Shown: positions 10,258-20,416 of the stretch, piece after piece
Position numbering within the stretch: the stretch's first letter is position 1
Layout: each line of letters starts with the position of its first letter
DNA from: Entamoeba invadens IP1
Taxonomy: Eukaryota; Evosea; Mastigamoebida; Endamoebidae
DNA: 64,000 nt
Assembly: GCF_000330505.1 (NCBI RefSeq)
Contig: NW_004443648.1
Coordinates: 217,930 to 281,929, forward strand
Reading direction: 5' to 3'
Translations under genes and position numbers: made by a program
The notes under the pieces: generated by a model
The model's database searches: none
What the model saw: the letters and a program-made list of their open reading frames with translations, nothing else
What the model was told of the DNA's origin: nothing

Positions 10258-11565
10258 CGTTTGAATTTGATGTTTGAAATCTTCATTTTTATATCGAGAA
10301 TTGTAGAACTTCCAAGTGACGCTATTTTTAACTTATTTTATTAGTAAAAGTTCTATCGAATATGAAATTTGTTATTGTAAATTGCCATGCTGTTTTTTGT
10401 ATTTTTGTTTATGAATTGTTTGTCATTTTTCAATATCTTTTACTTAATAATGAAGGAAAATAAAAAAAAAAATAGATTTTTTTATTTTTAAAAAATATCT
10501 TAAAATAACATTTTATTCTAATGACACGAAATTAACATTAAAAATTTATGATAAATATACTAAAAAATCGTTATAAAATTACATTAAATTATTAATAAAA
10601 AGAATGTCATTTTGTAGTTTGTTATAATTTATTTTACTTTTAATTATTATAATTATATTTTTTTTACCTTTTCATTTCTTCATTTGAGATTATTTTATTT
10701 GGAAAAGCCAGAAAAATTACATTTTAATACTGGATATTGTTGTTATATTTAACACTTAAGCTATTGTTTTCTAAAGTTATAAGTTATAAGTTATAACTTT
10801 AATTATTTAAAATAATACAATAGTTTATTTATAAAACAGAAACCAATTTGAATGATAATTAATTATTAAAATTAAAATCAATACATTTTATTATTAATTT
10901 TATAAAAAAGTTAAAAACACACAATTAAATACTGAACTTTAATCTTGTAAACTTATTTATAAAATATGTGATAATTTCGCTTTTGTACGGAACCTTCATC
11001 ATTTAATGTAAATACCATCACGATGACAAACGTATTCTTTTTGTTTATCTAAATCTTATTATTATGTTCATTTGATGTTCGTTAAAACTAATTTCCAAGT
11101 TTCAATTACTATAATTTACTATTTTTTGGTTAAAATTTGTAATTTACAATATTTTAATAATAACATTGCTTATAACATAATATTAAAAAAATAAAACTTA
11201 TTATCTAACTTAAATTGTTGTATTTTTTTTAATAGTTTATAAAGTGTTTAGTTATTATTATATTTATGATTAATTGTTTTATTTATTATTAAGATACTAA
11301 AAATAAAAACAAATTATTGAATGGATTAAATTTTGGGATATTATGAAACAAGAAAAACAATTCCTGATTCCACAAACAATTCTAATAAAAATTAATTAAT
11401 ACAAATAATTCAAGTAAACTATACGAAAAACGTTGAAAAGTATCGTTGAAAATTCGTTGTTATTTTAAAAATTATATTTTAACAATATAATAATTATTAA
11501 AAAACTATATTTCTTAATCGTTTTTGTGAGAGTAAAAAAGACTAAAAAAACTCAGATTTCAATTT
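10258..11565. other. AT-rich intergenic region, 1.3 kb
   Basis: Very AT-rich with no frame of note. Positions 10773-10800 contain three direct copies of AGTTATA ending in an inverted copy, able to fold on themselves. Otherwise nothing recognisable: no transposon ends, tRNA or repeat array. Confidence 0.5.
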
Positions 11566-14500
11566 ATGTTACTCATATCTCTTCTACTCATTTTCTATGT
11601 TCGAAGTGCTCCAGAGAACTGTGTCGAGTACATATCAGAGAACCATTGTGTCCAATGTAGTGATGGGTATTACCTTCAAATGGTGGACAATCCAACCACA
11701 GGGATTCCCTCTCTTCTCTGTGTTCAAAAGGGAACAATTGCGAATTGTGATGCTGAAGACTCTGGTCAGTGTGTCCGATGTCAGTCTGGGTACTACTTAA
11801 AGAATAATCAATGTGTTGGTTGTACCACTGGGTGTAACTACTGCGATGAGAACCATTGCTTCCAGTGTGGGTCTGTAGATGGTGTTCAGTTATACCTTTC
11901 TACCGATGAAACGCAATGCGTCGATTGTAGTAAATCAATCAATGATGAAGCTTGTGGAAGATGTTCGTCTGGGACGTACTTCGATACCACCACAAAGTCT
12001 TGCGCAAAGTGTTTCGACAGTTGCGCGTTATGTACGGAAGCAACGAACTGTTTCCAGTGTTCTGAAAAGTTACTTGAAAAGCACGCGGGCACTGCAGCCG
12101 ACCCAGACAAATGTGTTGACATAGTACATTGTTCGACTGGTAAGAATGATGATCACTGTGAGTCGTGTGATGCTGGCTATCGTCTTGAAGGTGGTAACTG
12201 TGTTCCATGCAATTCCAATTGCACGTTGTGTTATAAGAAAGATGACGGAAAGACACAGTGCACCAAATGTGATGAAGGTTTTGTTCTGAACAAAGGAGAG
12301 TGTCAAACGAAAGACTCATTAAATTGTGAAGTTGGGAGTGTCACTTATGGGTGTTTGCAGTGCAAGACTGGGTATTTCTTTGATAGCAATTTGGAGTGTG
12401 CAGAATGTTCTTCTGACTGTGGGTCGTGTGTTTCCGAAGCAAGTAATTGCTTGTCGTGTTCCAAAGACCATTACTTCAAGAGTGGGACAACCACGTGTAC
12501 AATGAAAGATGGAAATTGTTCGTTAGTTGATCAAGCTGGATGTAAAGAATGTGCGAACGACTTGAGTGGTGAAGGGTTGAAAAAGACTGGATACTATGTT
12601 CCGCCTGGGAAACAAGAGTGCGAAGAATGTGAAAAGAATTGTAAGCTCTGTGAAGGTGATAAAACGCATTGTACGGCATGTGTCACCAATTATGTGTTAA
12701 AAAAGAATGGCGATCATTATGAATGTTACAACAAAAGTGAGACATGTATTGCCACTGGTTTGTTGTTTTCCGTGACTTATTGAAAAGAAATACTAACTGA
12801 ATAGAAATGGGGTATTGCACTGAATGCGAGAAAGGATATTTCATCGAAGCTAATGAAAACCAAGACTGCATCAAATGTGATCCGTCATGCGGTACTTGTA
12901 AAGACAAAGACAACTGTTTGACATGCGCAAGAGACTATTACTTGCCTAAGAATATGTCGTCTGTTGAAATGAAAGGGTTCTGTCGCCCTCAAAGTGAAAT
13001 TAATTCCGTGTGTCAAGCGAACGTGAACGGATGCGAGAAGTGCAAGGAAGGGTTCTACATCAATAGCAAAGACCCAACCCAATACAACTGTACAAAATGC
13101 ACAGATGAGTGTAAAGATTGTGATTGGCTCTCAGAGGATGGGACTGATGTCACGAAAGGTCATGTCATTTGCACGTCATGTCCGACGGAATTTGGGTATG
13201 TCAATGACGAAGGCCATTGTGTGCCCTGTTCCGGGCTAAAGAATTGTGCGACGTGTGATAAAGACAAATGCGCGACATGCAATGACGGATACAAGATGGA
13301 TCCTGGATCGAAGTCATGCTCGAAAACCAATTGGGCGTTAATTATTCCCCTTGTGATCTTGGGTGTTATCATAATTGTCATTATCTTGGTACTGCTCATA
13401 GCCTTTGTGTGGTGGAGAAGAACAAAAAGCGTCAAAGCGGAGACTGCAGCGATTAAACCGTTCCACGTCTCTTCTGATCTGGAGTTGATTCTCCTTGGCG
13501 CTGATAACGAAAAGTTCCCATTGAAGACGGAGAAGTGGGAGCTGACATTCAACCTTGCGAAGTCGAAGGCTGTTGTTGATCAAGAGTATACAGAAACGTT
13601 TAACTTGGCGAATATGTCAAAGAAAGAATATTACTTTGAGTTCCATTTCACGCCAAGTCACAAATACGACTTAGATATCACACCAAAAAGTGCGACACTG
13701 AAACCATCCACTGCTGTTCCCATAACTTTCAAAATTAAGATGTTGTGCACGGCTTCAGTGAGTGACAATATTGGTATCTCGGCGATGGATATTGATGATC
13801 AGAACAAAGAAACCGCGAAATTCACGATTGTGGTTGAATCCGACTTATCTCTTAAATTGGACCACACTGAATTAAAGCCAATGATGCCGCCAATTGGTGA
13901 AGGTGCATTTGGGATGGTATTCAGAGGGACGTACAGAGGTAGAGATGTCGCCATTAAGAAAATGAAAGCGAGAAATTTGACACAAGAACAAGAGAAGGAG
14001 TTCAATCACGAAGTTTCGATGATGACACAGTTGCGCCACAGCTGTGTTGTTGAGTTGATTGGAGCAGTCTACACGGAAGGAGAAATATCTATAGTCACTG
14101 AGTTTGCTGAATATGGATCTCTGAGTAAAGTGTGGGGAAAGCACCCAATTACGTACCAACTCAAAGTGAAGATATTGGACGATATGGCTGTTGCGTTAGC
14201 TTACTTGCATCAGAACACCATTATTCATCGTGATGTCAAAGGCGAGAATTTGTTGTTGTTTTCACTCAACCCCCGTTCGCCAGTCTGCGCGAAGTTAACA
14301 GACTTTGGGACGTGCAGAAACGTATCTGAGAGAAACTTGGCATCAAAGGCGTTATCACAAGGGATTGGAACGCCAACGTACATGCCGCCAGAGTGTTTGC
14401 AGAACTCTTCGGAGTACAGTTACCCCGTCGATGTGTATGCTTACGGTATGGTTTTGTATGAGACATACACCGAGAAGAACGCGTATGAAAATGATGAGCG

Positions 14501-14867
14501 ATTCAATCAGCCGTGGATGATTCCACAGTTTGTCATTGAAGGTAACAGACTTGACAAACCCAGTGGTGTTCCAGAGAATTACTGGGACTTGACCACAAAG
14601 TGTTGGTCACAGAATCCAGAGGACAGACCGACATTTGCTGAGGTTCTCACAAAAATCGAAGGGTGGGGTGAAGACATCAAATATGCTCTGAAGAACGACG
14701 GTGACAAGCATGTGGAAGAGTCCGATGTCTCAAGTAGTTCCACTCCATCTTCCCAAAGCAAAGACATGAGTAAAGGACAAAGCAAGCAACATGAAAACGT
14801 CCCCACTGAAGCTGATGGAGTGGACAAGAGTATATCCTCGAAGAGTTCGAGTGATGATAAGCACTAA
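11566..14867 (+). CDS. Transmembrane receptor-like kinase (TMK) with CXXC-rich ectodomain (2 exons)
   Basis: Exons 11566-12757 and 12805-14867 join across a 47-bp intron in phase 1, giving 1084 residues. A signal peptide (MLLISLLLIFYVRSA) is followed by about 560 residues of cysteine-rich repeats with many CXXC pairs, as in Entamoeba TMKs and furin-like repeats. One membrane span lies at about 574-599 (ALIIPLVILGVIIIVIILVL). A beta-rich cytosolic segment at about 620-750 resembles an MSP-like fold. A kinase domain at about 758-1035 has GEGAFGMVFRG, VAIKKM, IHRDVKGENLL, LTDFG and GTPTYMPPE. All catalytic residues are present, and it groups with tyrosine-kinase-like (TKL) serine/threonine kinases. 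The tail is Ser/Lys-rich. Likely a surface sensor; ligand unknown. The in-frame stop at 12781 is inside the intron and is not a mutation. Confidence 0.92.
12758..12804 (+). other. 47-bp intron with a TACTAAC branch-site-like word
   Basis: GTTTGT donor, AATAG acceptor, and TACTAAC at 12791-12797, seven bases before the acceptor. Splicing keeps the CXXC periodicity (…SETCIAT-E-MGYCTEC…). Confidence 0.85.
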
Positions 14868-14980
14868 TTGAATGAGCACTGCGTTTCTAATTCAATTGTT
14901 TGAGGAATTAGGTTTTCCACAATTTGTGGACAGTTGTGGTGTTGCAATAAAAAAAAGACCTTGAATCATAGAAAAATGGA

Positions 14981-15631
14981 TTAAACGAAGGAGGCGTACT
15001 CTGACTCATCTTTTGGCTTGAAGAAGAACGACAAGACGACAGCGGACGCCATTGCAATGGTCTGGAACATAGAGCCGAAGAGATGTAAAAGGAATCCCGA
15101 CCCGACTCCTCGTGAGAATTTACTTTGTTTTGCCTCGTCTTCGAATCCAGCACTCGCAGCAGCGCCGATTCCGATGAACGTTGCAATGTAAAAGAAGAAC
15201 GAAACGGCGAAGAACGCGATGTAGACGTAAAGGGAGAATTTGAACATTTTGTCGGCTTGTTTTAAGACAAAAGCTTTCTGTCTGATGTCCAAGAAAGTGT
15301 ATCCGATAGTTCCTAAGAGATAGATAAATTGAATGCACACAAAGCCACAAATGCATTGAAGACTTGCAGACGCATAGTTGTAATTCTTGTCCGCCGTTTC
15401 TTGGAAGTACACCGATGACCCGACATATCGAATAAAAGTCTCCATCGTGTATGTTCCCATATCATTCTGAATCCCGTAATAAGTCAACCCACCGACGTGG
15501 CGGATGCGTAATGAATCCGCCACGTCATATGTGTTTGTGGTCCACTCGTTGAACAACGACGACCCCACCAATATTGCCGCCAAAATCGACAAAGAGAGTG
15601 GGACATATTTCACGTATAATGAACAGTCCAT
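14981..15631 (-). CDS. Four-pass membrane protein, 216 aa
   Basis: Intact, ATG start. Hydrophobic segments lie at about residues 8-25 (VPLSLSILAAILVGSSLF), 90-110 (LQCICGFVCIQFIYLLGTIGY), 130-155 (YVYIAFFAVSFFFYIATFIG) and 185-207 (LHLFGSMFQTIAMASAVVLS). A roughly 65-residue loop follows the first span. This is the claudin/tetraspan-like topology: a large first outer loop, with a Lys-rich C-terminus (FFFKPKDESEYASFV). No family signature such as the claudin W-GLW-C-C or the tetraspanin CCG is seen. Possibly a surface or vesicle protein. Its 3' end faces the kinase gene (convergent). Confidence 0.75.
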   Translation of the reverse strand: MDCSLYVKYVPLSLSILAAILVGSSLFNEWTTNTYDVADSLRIRHVGGLTYYGIQNDMGTYTMETFIRYVGSSVYFQETADKNYNYASASLQCICGFVCIQFIYLLGTIGYTFLDIRQKAFVLKQADKMFKFSLYVYIAFFAVSFFFYIATFIGIGAAASAGFEDEAKQSKFSRGVGSGFLLHLFGSMFQTIAMASAVVLSFFFKPKDESEYASFV

Positions 15632-15878
15632 CTTATGATTTTTGAGTTCGTCACATGCAAATTTTGAAGAACTGAAAAGTTGTCAGCTGAAGAGGTTTCT
15701 TTTTTTTCTTTCAAAAATGTTTTTTTAATGGCGGTTTATTACTATAATATATAGTTTATTGAACTAGTAAACAGTTAGAGTATTAATAACATTTTTTGGT
15801 AAAAAAACAAACTGTTATTCGAATTTATATGAAAAATCGACGATGCGAGAAAGTAAAATGCTCAATCAAAAATTACAA

Positions 15879-16205
15879 TTACAGAAAGACGCAACCGTCT
15901 TGCGTGTTGGGTTGGAAGATTTGTTCATCGGTTGGTGTGTCAACCCTTCCGTCCTTGAATTTATATTCGACATTCTCTTCCTCGCCAATATCGTCTTGAT
16001 ATGTTTCGAGTAGGGATTCGTCGTCAAGCCACTTTTTAGCAGTTGGGAGGTAAAGTCCAATTCCGTCTTCGGGTAACATGTGGAGTTGACCTGCTATGAA
16101 TTGAACGGAATCTTTTACGGACATGTCGCCGTCGACACGAAGAGTCTTGTATATGATTGGAAATGAGATTGGAAATTTAATGCGCATAGTAACGACTCGG
16201 CTCAT
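15879..16205 (-). CDS. Small ubiquitin/FERM-F0-like protein ending in a CAAX box
   Basis: 108 residues from the first in-frame ATG. The body has a ubiquitin-like beta-grasp pattern: IYKTLRVDGDMSVKDSVQFI, then a helix, then GIGLYLPTAKKWLDDESLLE and VEYKFKDG. The last part resembles the ubiquitin-fold F0 region of talin/FERM proteins (GLxL...KxWLDD..L..Y). The C-terminus is CVFL, a CAAX box of the geranylgeranyl type. Together this looks like a prenylated, membrane-bound ubiquitin-fold protein, the design of plant MUB proteins, though I see no specific sequence link to them. No Gly-Gly end, so not a conjugating modifier. Confidence 0.72.
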   Translation of the reverse strand: MSRVVTMRIKFPISFPIIYKTLRVDGDMSVKDSVQFIAGQLHMLPEDGIGLYLPTAKKWLDDESLLETYQDDIGEEENVEYKFKDGRVDTPTDEQIFQPNTQDGCVFL

Positions 16206-16819
16206 CAGTTGCAATGGAATGTATTTGATAATTTCCAGTTTGTCTGTTATTTTGAGTATTTTTTGTTTTTGGTTTAATTTCTATATTCCCGGTTTTGTTC
16301 CAACTTTTGAAGGTAGATTGACAAGTAATGATTTGTGTTTTTGTGATTTGAAAATAGTCTTATTTTGGATTATTAGCAAAAAAAAGTAAAAAAAAGAATT
16401 GGGTGGCTATTTATTTTCTGAATTAGTGGAAATAAAAGAATTGTTTTGTTTAATAATTTGTAATATATTTTTTTATTTTTTTTTGTTCTGTAATATAACT
16501 TATTATAAATTTTTAATAAAAATTATAAAATAAAAATTTAATTAAATATAAAATATAATAATATTAATAAAACACATAAATATAAAAACATTCATAATGT
16601 TATGTAAAAATATGTTTTTTATCGGTTAATTATATTTAATTATCAGTAAATACTAATATATAATAATACCTTGTATTATAAAAAACAACAACACATTAAT
16701 TATTCCGTTAAAACCCGAAAAAATGTTTTTTTTCTGAACTTGGCCTTATGTAAAAAAAGTCAATCTTGAAATATGTTGGAATAAACTTTATTGGTCTTTG
16801 AACTTAAAATTTCAACCCG
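16206..16819. other. Divergent AT-rich promoter region
   Basis: About 610 bp between divergent genes. It is extremely AT-rich from 16430 to 16690. A-run/ATG/T-run sequence occurs at about 16721-16733, and GAACTT plus AAAATTTCA lie just before the ankyrin gene's ATG. No coding frame. Confidence 0.5.
16796..16819 (+). promoter_or_regulatory. GAAC and initiator-like elements
   Basis: GAACTT (16800-16805) and AAAATTTCA (16806-16814) sit just before the ATG at 16820. They resemble the GAAC box and the AAAAATTCA initiator of Entamoeba core promoters. The GAAC word is closer to the ATG than usual. Confidence 0.35.
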
Positions 16820-18934
16820 ATGGAATCATTAAAATCTCCATACTCTGTGGGACTTTTTCCAACGCTTTACCAACGTCGAATCTTTCCAACTTCGAAACCT
16901 CAACAAAATGGTGATATAATCACGCCACTTCACGTTTCGGTTTTTTTAAATCACCCCGAATTTATAGAAAGTTTAATAAATGATTATAGTATCAATGTTA
17001 ATTCCCAAGACTCGTTTGGCAACACACCACTCATTTTAGCAGCTCAAGTTGGTAACATGGAAACGACAAAAATCTTGATGTCACACACACCATCAAATTC
17101 GCTGACAAATCAATATGGACAAACGCCCATTCTCGTAGCTCTTCGATTCAATCATCCGGAGATTGCGCTTGAGATTGTCAAATCAATAAAAAATGCATTT
17201 CAAATCTTGAATACTCCAGACAACTGTGGGTACACCGTATTACACTACGCAGCTTTCTGTAACGACGAGAAAGTTCTTTCCGCGATCGAACAAATTTGTT
17301 TTGTTGATGACATCATTGAGAATTCCATCAACCCGACATGCTCGACTCCGCTCCATATCGCTGCTCTGAATGGTTCGTACGTGACTTTAAAATGGTTACT
17401 CACCAAAGGCGCCAATCCAAATGCGGAGAATTGTATGGGGCAGAGTCCATTGTTGCTTGCTATCAAACACAAACACATTGAATGTATCAATTTGTTAATA
17501 GAAAAGACTCTCTTAAACGTGCCAGATAATTACGGACAATTGGCACTTCACTATGCTGCTGCTGTCGGATGTCCCGTTGATATTATACAGAAACTCTGTG
17601 ACAAGTACCCCGATGCTTTGAATAAAATGGACGCAAATGGAAACTACCCTTTCCACCATGCAGTGAAGTCTAACACCCTCGTACTCCTCCAATTCTTCTT
17701 TAAAGATGGGAAGTTACTTAAAAAGAGAAACTCGAATGGGCTCACCCCTATTATGTTGGCTGTCGCTTGTGGGGCTACGACTTCATTTGCATTCTTAATA
17801 AGACTCGGAGATGATACATACGGAAGATCACTCAGTGGGACGTCTGTGTTCATGTTGGCGTGCGCTTACAATCAACTGGAAATAGCAAGGGCTCTCTTCC
17901 AAGAAGACCCTTCTGTCATTTCAGATGTCGACAATAACGGAAATACAGCAGCTCATTATGCTGTGCAGAACAATCGTGTTGAAGTCCTCAAGTGGATCAA
18001 AAGCATTGCTTGCGAAATTGTGAAAAAGCCAAATGTCGTAGGAGAGACACCACTCCACATCGCGTGTTTGTGTGGGTACCAACAAATCACCGAAATATTG
18101 TTGGTCTTTGGGTTGACTATGACAGATACGACGACGATGGGAAGGACTCCCTTCCATTATTGTGTCCTCGGAGGCCATTTGCAATTGGTCAAGTTGTTAC
18201 GACGCAACGCGGAGACCGGGTGCTTTGTAGGAGATAAGAACAAACTGACACCGTTACACTACTGTTGCTTGTATGGGATGGTTCATCTGATGGACGATTT
18301 ACTCTCTGCGTGTCCTGTTCTTTTAAATAGTCGAGACGGCTGCGGAAGGACACCACTTCATGTTGCTGTTGTTATGAATGATGCATTGAGTGTTAAAAAG
18401 TTGTTAGAACATGGTGCTGATACGACACAGATTGACATTCGAAAGATGTCTGCACTTCAGTCGTCGATCAACCGAGGATACATTCATTGTTATGAGCTAA
18501 TAGCGAAAAAGGAGAGTTACACGACAATCAAAAAAGTGAAAATGGTCAACGACTTTTTGCGGGACGAGGATTACTTCCTCCGAGTAAAAAAAGACGACAT
18601 TGTCAATGTTTTTTGGGAGCATAAAAAGGGGTGGGCGTTAGGTATGGCTCGTGGGAAATATGGGATCTTTCCGATAACGAGGAGTATTGTAGTTTCACTT
18701 GAAAAAGATGAGCTCGACAAAATAGCGGAGATATTGATCAACAAAAAGATGGTGGAAAAAGGAGTTGATAAGAAGAATAGGTCGGCATCTGTGGCGACAA
18801 AAGAACCGGAGAAAAAGAAGTTTAAAGCATACAGCCCAGTCGAACCGACAGAAATACTTGCGAATAAACAAATGCAAGAAGTCAAAAAGAAACAGAAGAC
18901 AATATCTAAGTCTAAGACTCCTAAGGAATTTTAA
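16820..18934 (+). CDS. Ankyrin-repeat protein with C-terminal SH3 domain
   Basis: 704 residues. Ankyrin repeats run almost without break from about residue 28 to 570, roughly 15-17 units, with repeated TPLHxAA..G....xLL words (TPLHIAALNGSYVTLKWLL, TPLHIACLCGYQQITEILL, TPLHVAVVMNDALSVKKLL). A beta-rich SH3-like domain at about 575-630 (DYFLRVKKDDIVNVFW ... GWALGMARGKYGIFPITRS) carries the GW and G-x-FP marks of SH3 domains. The last 70 residues are Lys-rich and disordered. Likely a scaffold in signalling or the cytoskeleton, with SH3 for proline-rich partners. SH3-ankyrin combinations occur in osteoclast-stimulating-factor-type proteins, but in the reverse order. Confidence 0.88.
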   Translation: MESLKSPYSVGLFPTLYQRRIFPTSKPQQNGDIITPLHVSVFLNHPEFIESLINDYSINVNSQDSFGNTPLILAAQVGNMETTKILMSHTPSNSLTNQYGQTPILVALRFNHPEIALEIVKSIKNAFQILNTPDNCGYTVLHYAAFCNDEKVLSAIEQICFVDDIIENSINPTCSTPLHIAALNGSYVTLKWLLTKGANPNAENCMGQSPLLLAIKHKHIECINLLIEKTLLNVPDNYGQLALHYAAAVGCPVDIIQKLCDKYPDALNKMDANGNYPFHHAVKSNTLVLLQFFFKDGKLLKKRNSNGLTPIMLAVACGATTSFAFLIRLGDDTYGRSLSGTSVFMLACAYNQLEIARALFQEDPSVISDVDNNGNTAAHYAVQNNRVEVLKWIKSIACEIVKKPNVVGETPLHIACLCGYQQITEILLVFGLTMTDTTTMGRTPFHYCVLGGHLQLVKLLRRNAETGCFVGDKNKLTPLHYCCLYGMVHLMDDLLSACPVLLNSRDGCGRTPLHVAVVMNDALSVKKLLEHGADTTQIDIRKMSALQSSINRGYIHCYELIAKKESYTTIKKVKMVNDFLRDEDYFLRVKKDDIVNVFWEHKKGWALGMARGKYGIFPITRSIVVSLEKDELDKIAEILINKKMVEKGVDKKNRSASVATKEPEKKKFKAYSPVEPTEILANKQMQEVKKKQKTISKSKTPKEF

Positions 18935-19006
18935 CATCAATTTATCTTTTGTTATCAATGCTTTGTTGTTGAATGGATGTGACGAATTGGGATGAAATAA
19001 AGCAAA

Positions 19007-19252
19007 TTAATTTAAACGACGGATACATTGAGCATATGCCTTTTGTGGAGATGAGTCCCGACCATTCACTGATTTACCATTGACTTTTACGTTCGCTAGA
19101 TACTCTTTCATATACCCTGCCATATATTCTGTCGCACTATATGTATAGGTCACACCATTAACTGTTGCTACACCACTTAGGCCACTAAAGTGCGAAGCTA
19201 TAGTCGCAGCTTCATCTTGAGGACTATTCGTAAAGTGTGGATGTCCGATCAT
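19007..19252 (-). CDS. Small hypothetical protein, 81 aa
   Basis: Complete ATG-to-stop frame, MIGHPHFTNSPQDE..., with composition and base content like real genes (about 45% GC, against under 25% in the spacers). No signal peptide, membrane span or recognised motif; Gly/Ala/Tyr-rich with a basic end (IRRLN). It lies tail-to-tail with the ankyrin gene. I do not recognise it. Confidence 0.6.
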   Translation of the reverse strand: MIGHPHFTNSPQDEAATIASHFSGLSGVATVNGVTYTYSATEYMAGYMKEYLANVKVNGKSVNGRDSSPQKAYAQCIRRLN

Positions 19253-20416
19253 GTTGATTGAAATGGTTTGTTCGTTTGTTTTTATTTGACTTTCACAAAA
19301 GTCTCTTCAAATCGGGAATATATACTTCAACATTTCTTAGTTCTTATTAACTAAAAATGAAAGATTTATTCTAATTATAAGTGAGACTTAAAAATATTTT
19401 TTTAATAAGAATAAACTAATTAAAATATATGTTTAGATTGGGTCAGGCTTATTCCACCACCACCTCTAAAAATAGACTATTTTTACTATTTGATATAATA
19501 TTCAAATTAAAATTATAGTAAATAGGAAACTGGGAAGATATTAGGTCTGGTTCCCGAATTCAAGAAATGCCGAAAATTCACCTTGATTTAGTGGAAACCG
19601 AGTGAGACGGAGCATTGAAAAGAAGGCTCTGAAGACACACTCAAACAGTCTGTTTGTGCACCGTTTCACCCACTTTCCAAGTCCTCCCTTGGCGCGGAAC
19701 CCCCCTGACCCCCCCCGCAAGCGGGGGGGGGGGAACCACATCCGCGTCCACACAGTACGGACAAGGAAAGTGGGTGACATGGGGACGCACAAACAGTGGC
19801 TGAAAAATGGACTTCCTTCAAAAAACACTCGCGGCAAATATTTTTTTTGGTAAAGGTGGTGGTGGAAAAAGCCGGTCCCGTTTAGATTTTGAAGTTAATT
19901 TTTTCATAACTTATTATTAAGTTATTATTGTTTTAATTGATAATTATATTTTAACTTTAGAAAAAATCTAACAATTAATTAATTTTTTTTCTATTCCAAA
20001 AGTAAAAACAATTATTTTTTTTTCATTTTGATAAAAAGTGTAGTTTTAAAAACAATTTTTAATAGTAAAAATATTAATAGAATGATAAACACAGTTTGAA
20101 AGTATTTTTTGTAAAAAAATAACATTTTTTTAAAAGTTACACTGAAAAGTAATTTGCCAAATATTCAGTACAAAAAAGTATTAAATACCAAATTATCTAA
20201 TATACTTAAAAAACCTAAAAATAAAGGATAACACAAAACAATTTTTCTTCCGTTTCCTTTCATTAATTTCTTTTAGTTAATATTAGCTAACACAATACAA
20301 AAATAGATGGCAATTCTTATACTGTCTCAATGCACAACATTTTTTGTGTTTTTATATGATGAAAAACAACTTTTTTATTGTTTTATCCCAATTCGAATAG
20401 AATCTTCAAAAGCTTA
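19253..20416. other. Intergenic region carrying a MITE
   Basis: About 1.16 kb between two divergent genes. The first 180 bp and the last 530 bp are AT-rich. The middle is the 440-bp terminal-inverted-repeat element described separately. No gene. Confidence 0.6.
19440..19879. mobile_element. Mutator-type MITE, 440 bp, with 9-bp target duplication
   Basis: Imperfect terminal inverted repeats of 26 bp at 19440-19465 and 19854-19879 match at 23 of 26 positions; they share GGCTTNTTCCACCACCACCT. The element is bounded by an exact 9-bp direct repeat, GTTTAGATT, at 19431-19439 and 19880-19888. A 9-bp duplication is the mark of Mutator-like elements, which are known from Entamoeba. There is no transposase; the frames inside are low-complexity. 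The core is GC-rich, unlike the surroundings, and is itself a long inverted repeat (19651-19678 with 19765-19795) around a C8-GCAA-G8 type hairpin. It is a non-autonomous, fold-back derivative. The intact duplication and 88% matching ends suggest it is not ancient. Confidence 0.85.

Noticed and set aside
12781..12783. In-frame stop that would split the transmembrane kinase into two genes or a pseudogene
   Set aside because: It lies inside a 47-bp intron with proper donor, acceptor and phase; the joined protein is continuous in its CXXC repeats.
19541..19853. Overlapping open frames on both strands, 83 and 98 codons
   Set aside because: They lie inside the MITE; the translation is low-complexity from G/C runs and matches no protein.
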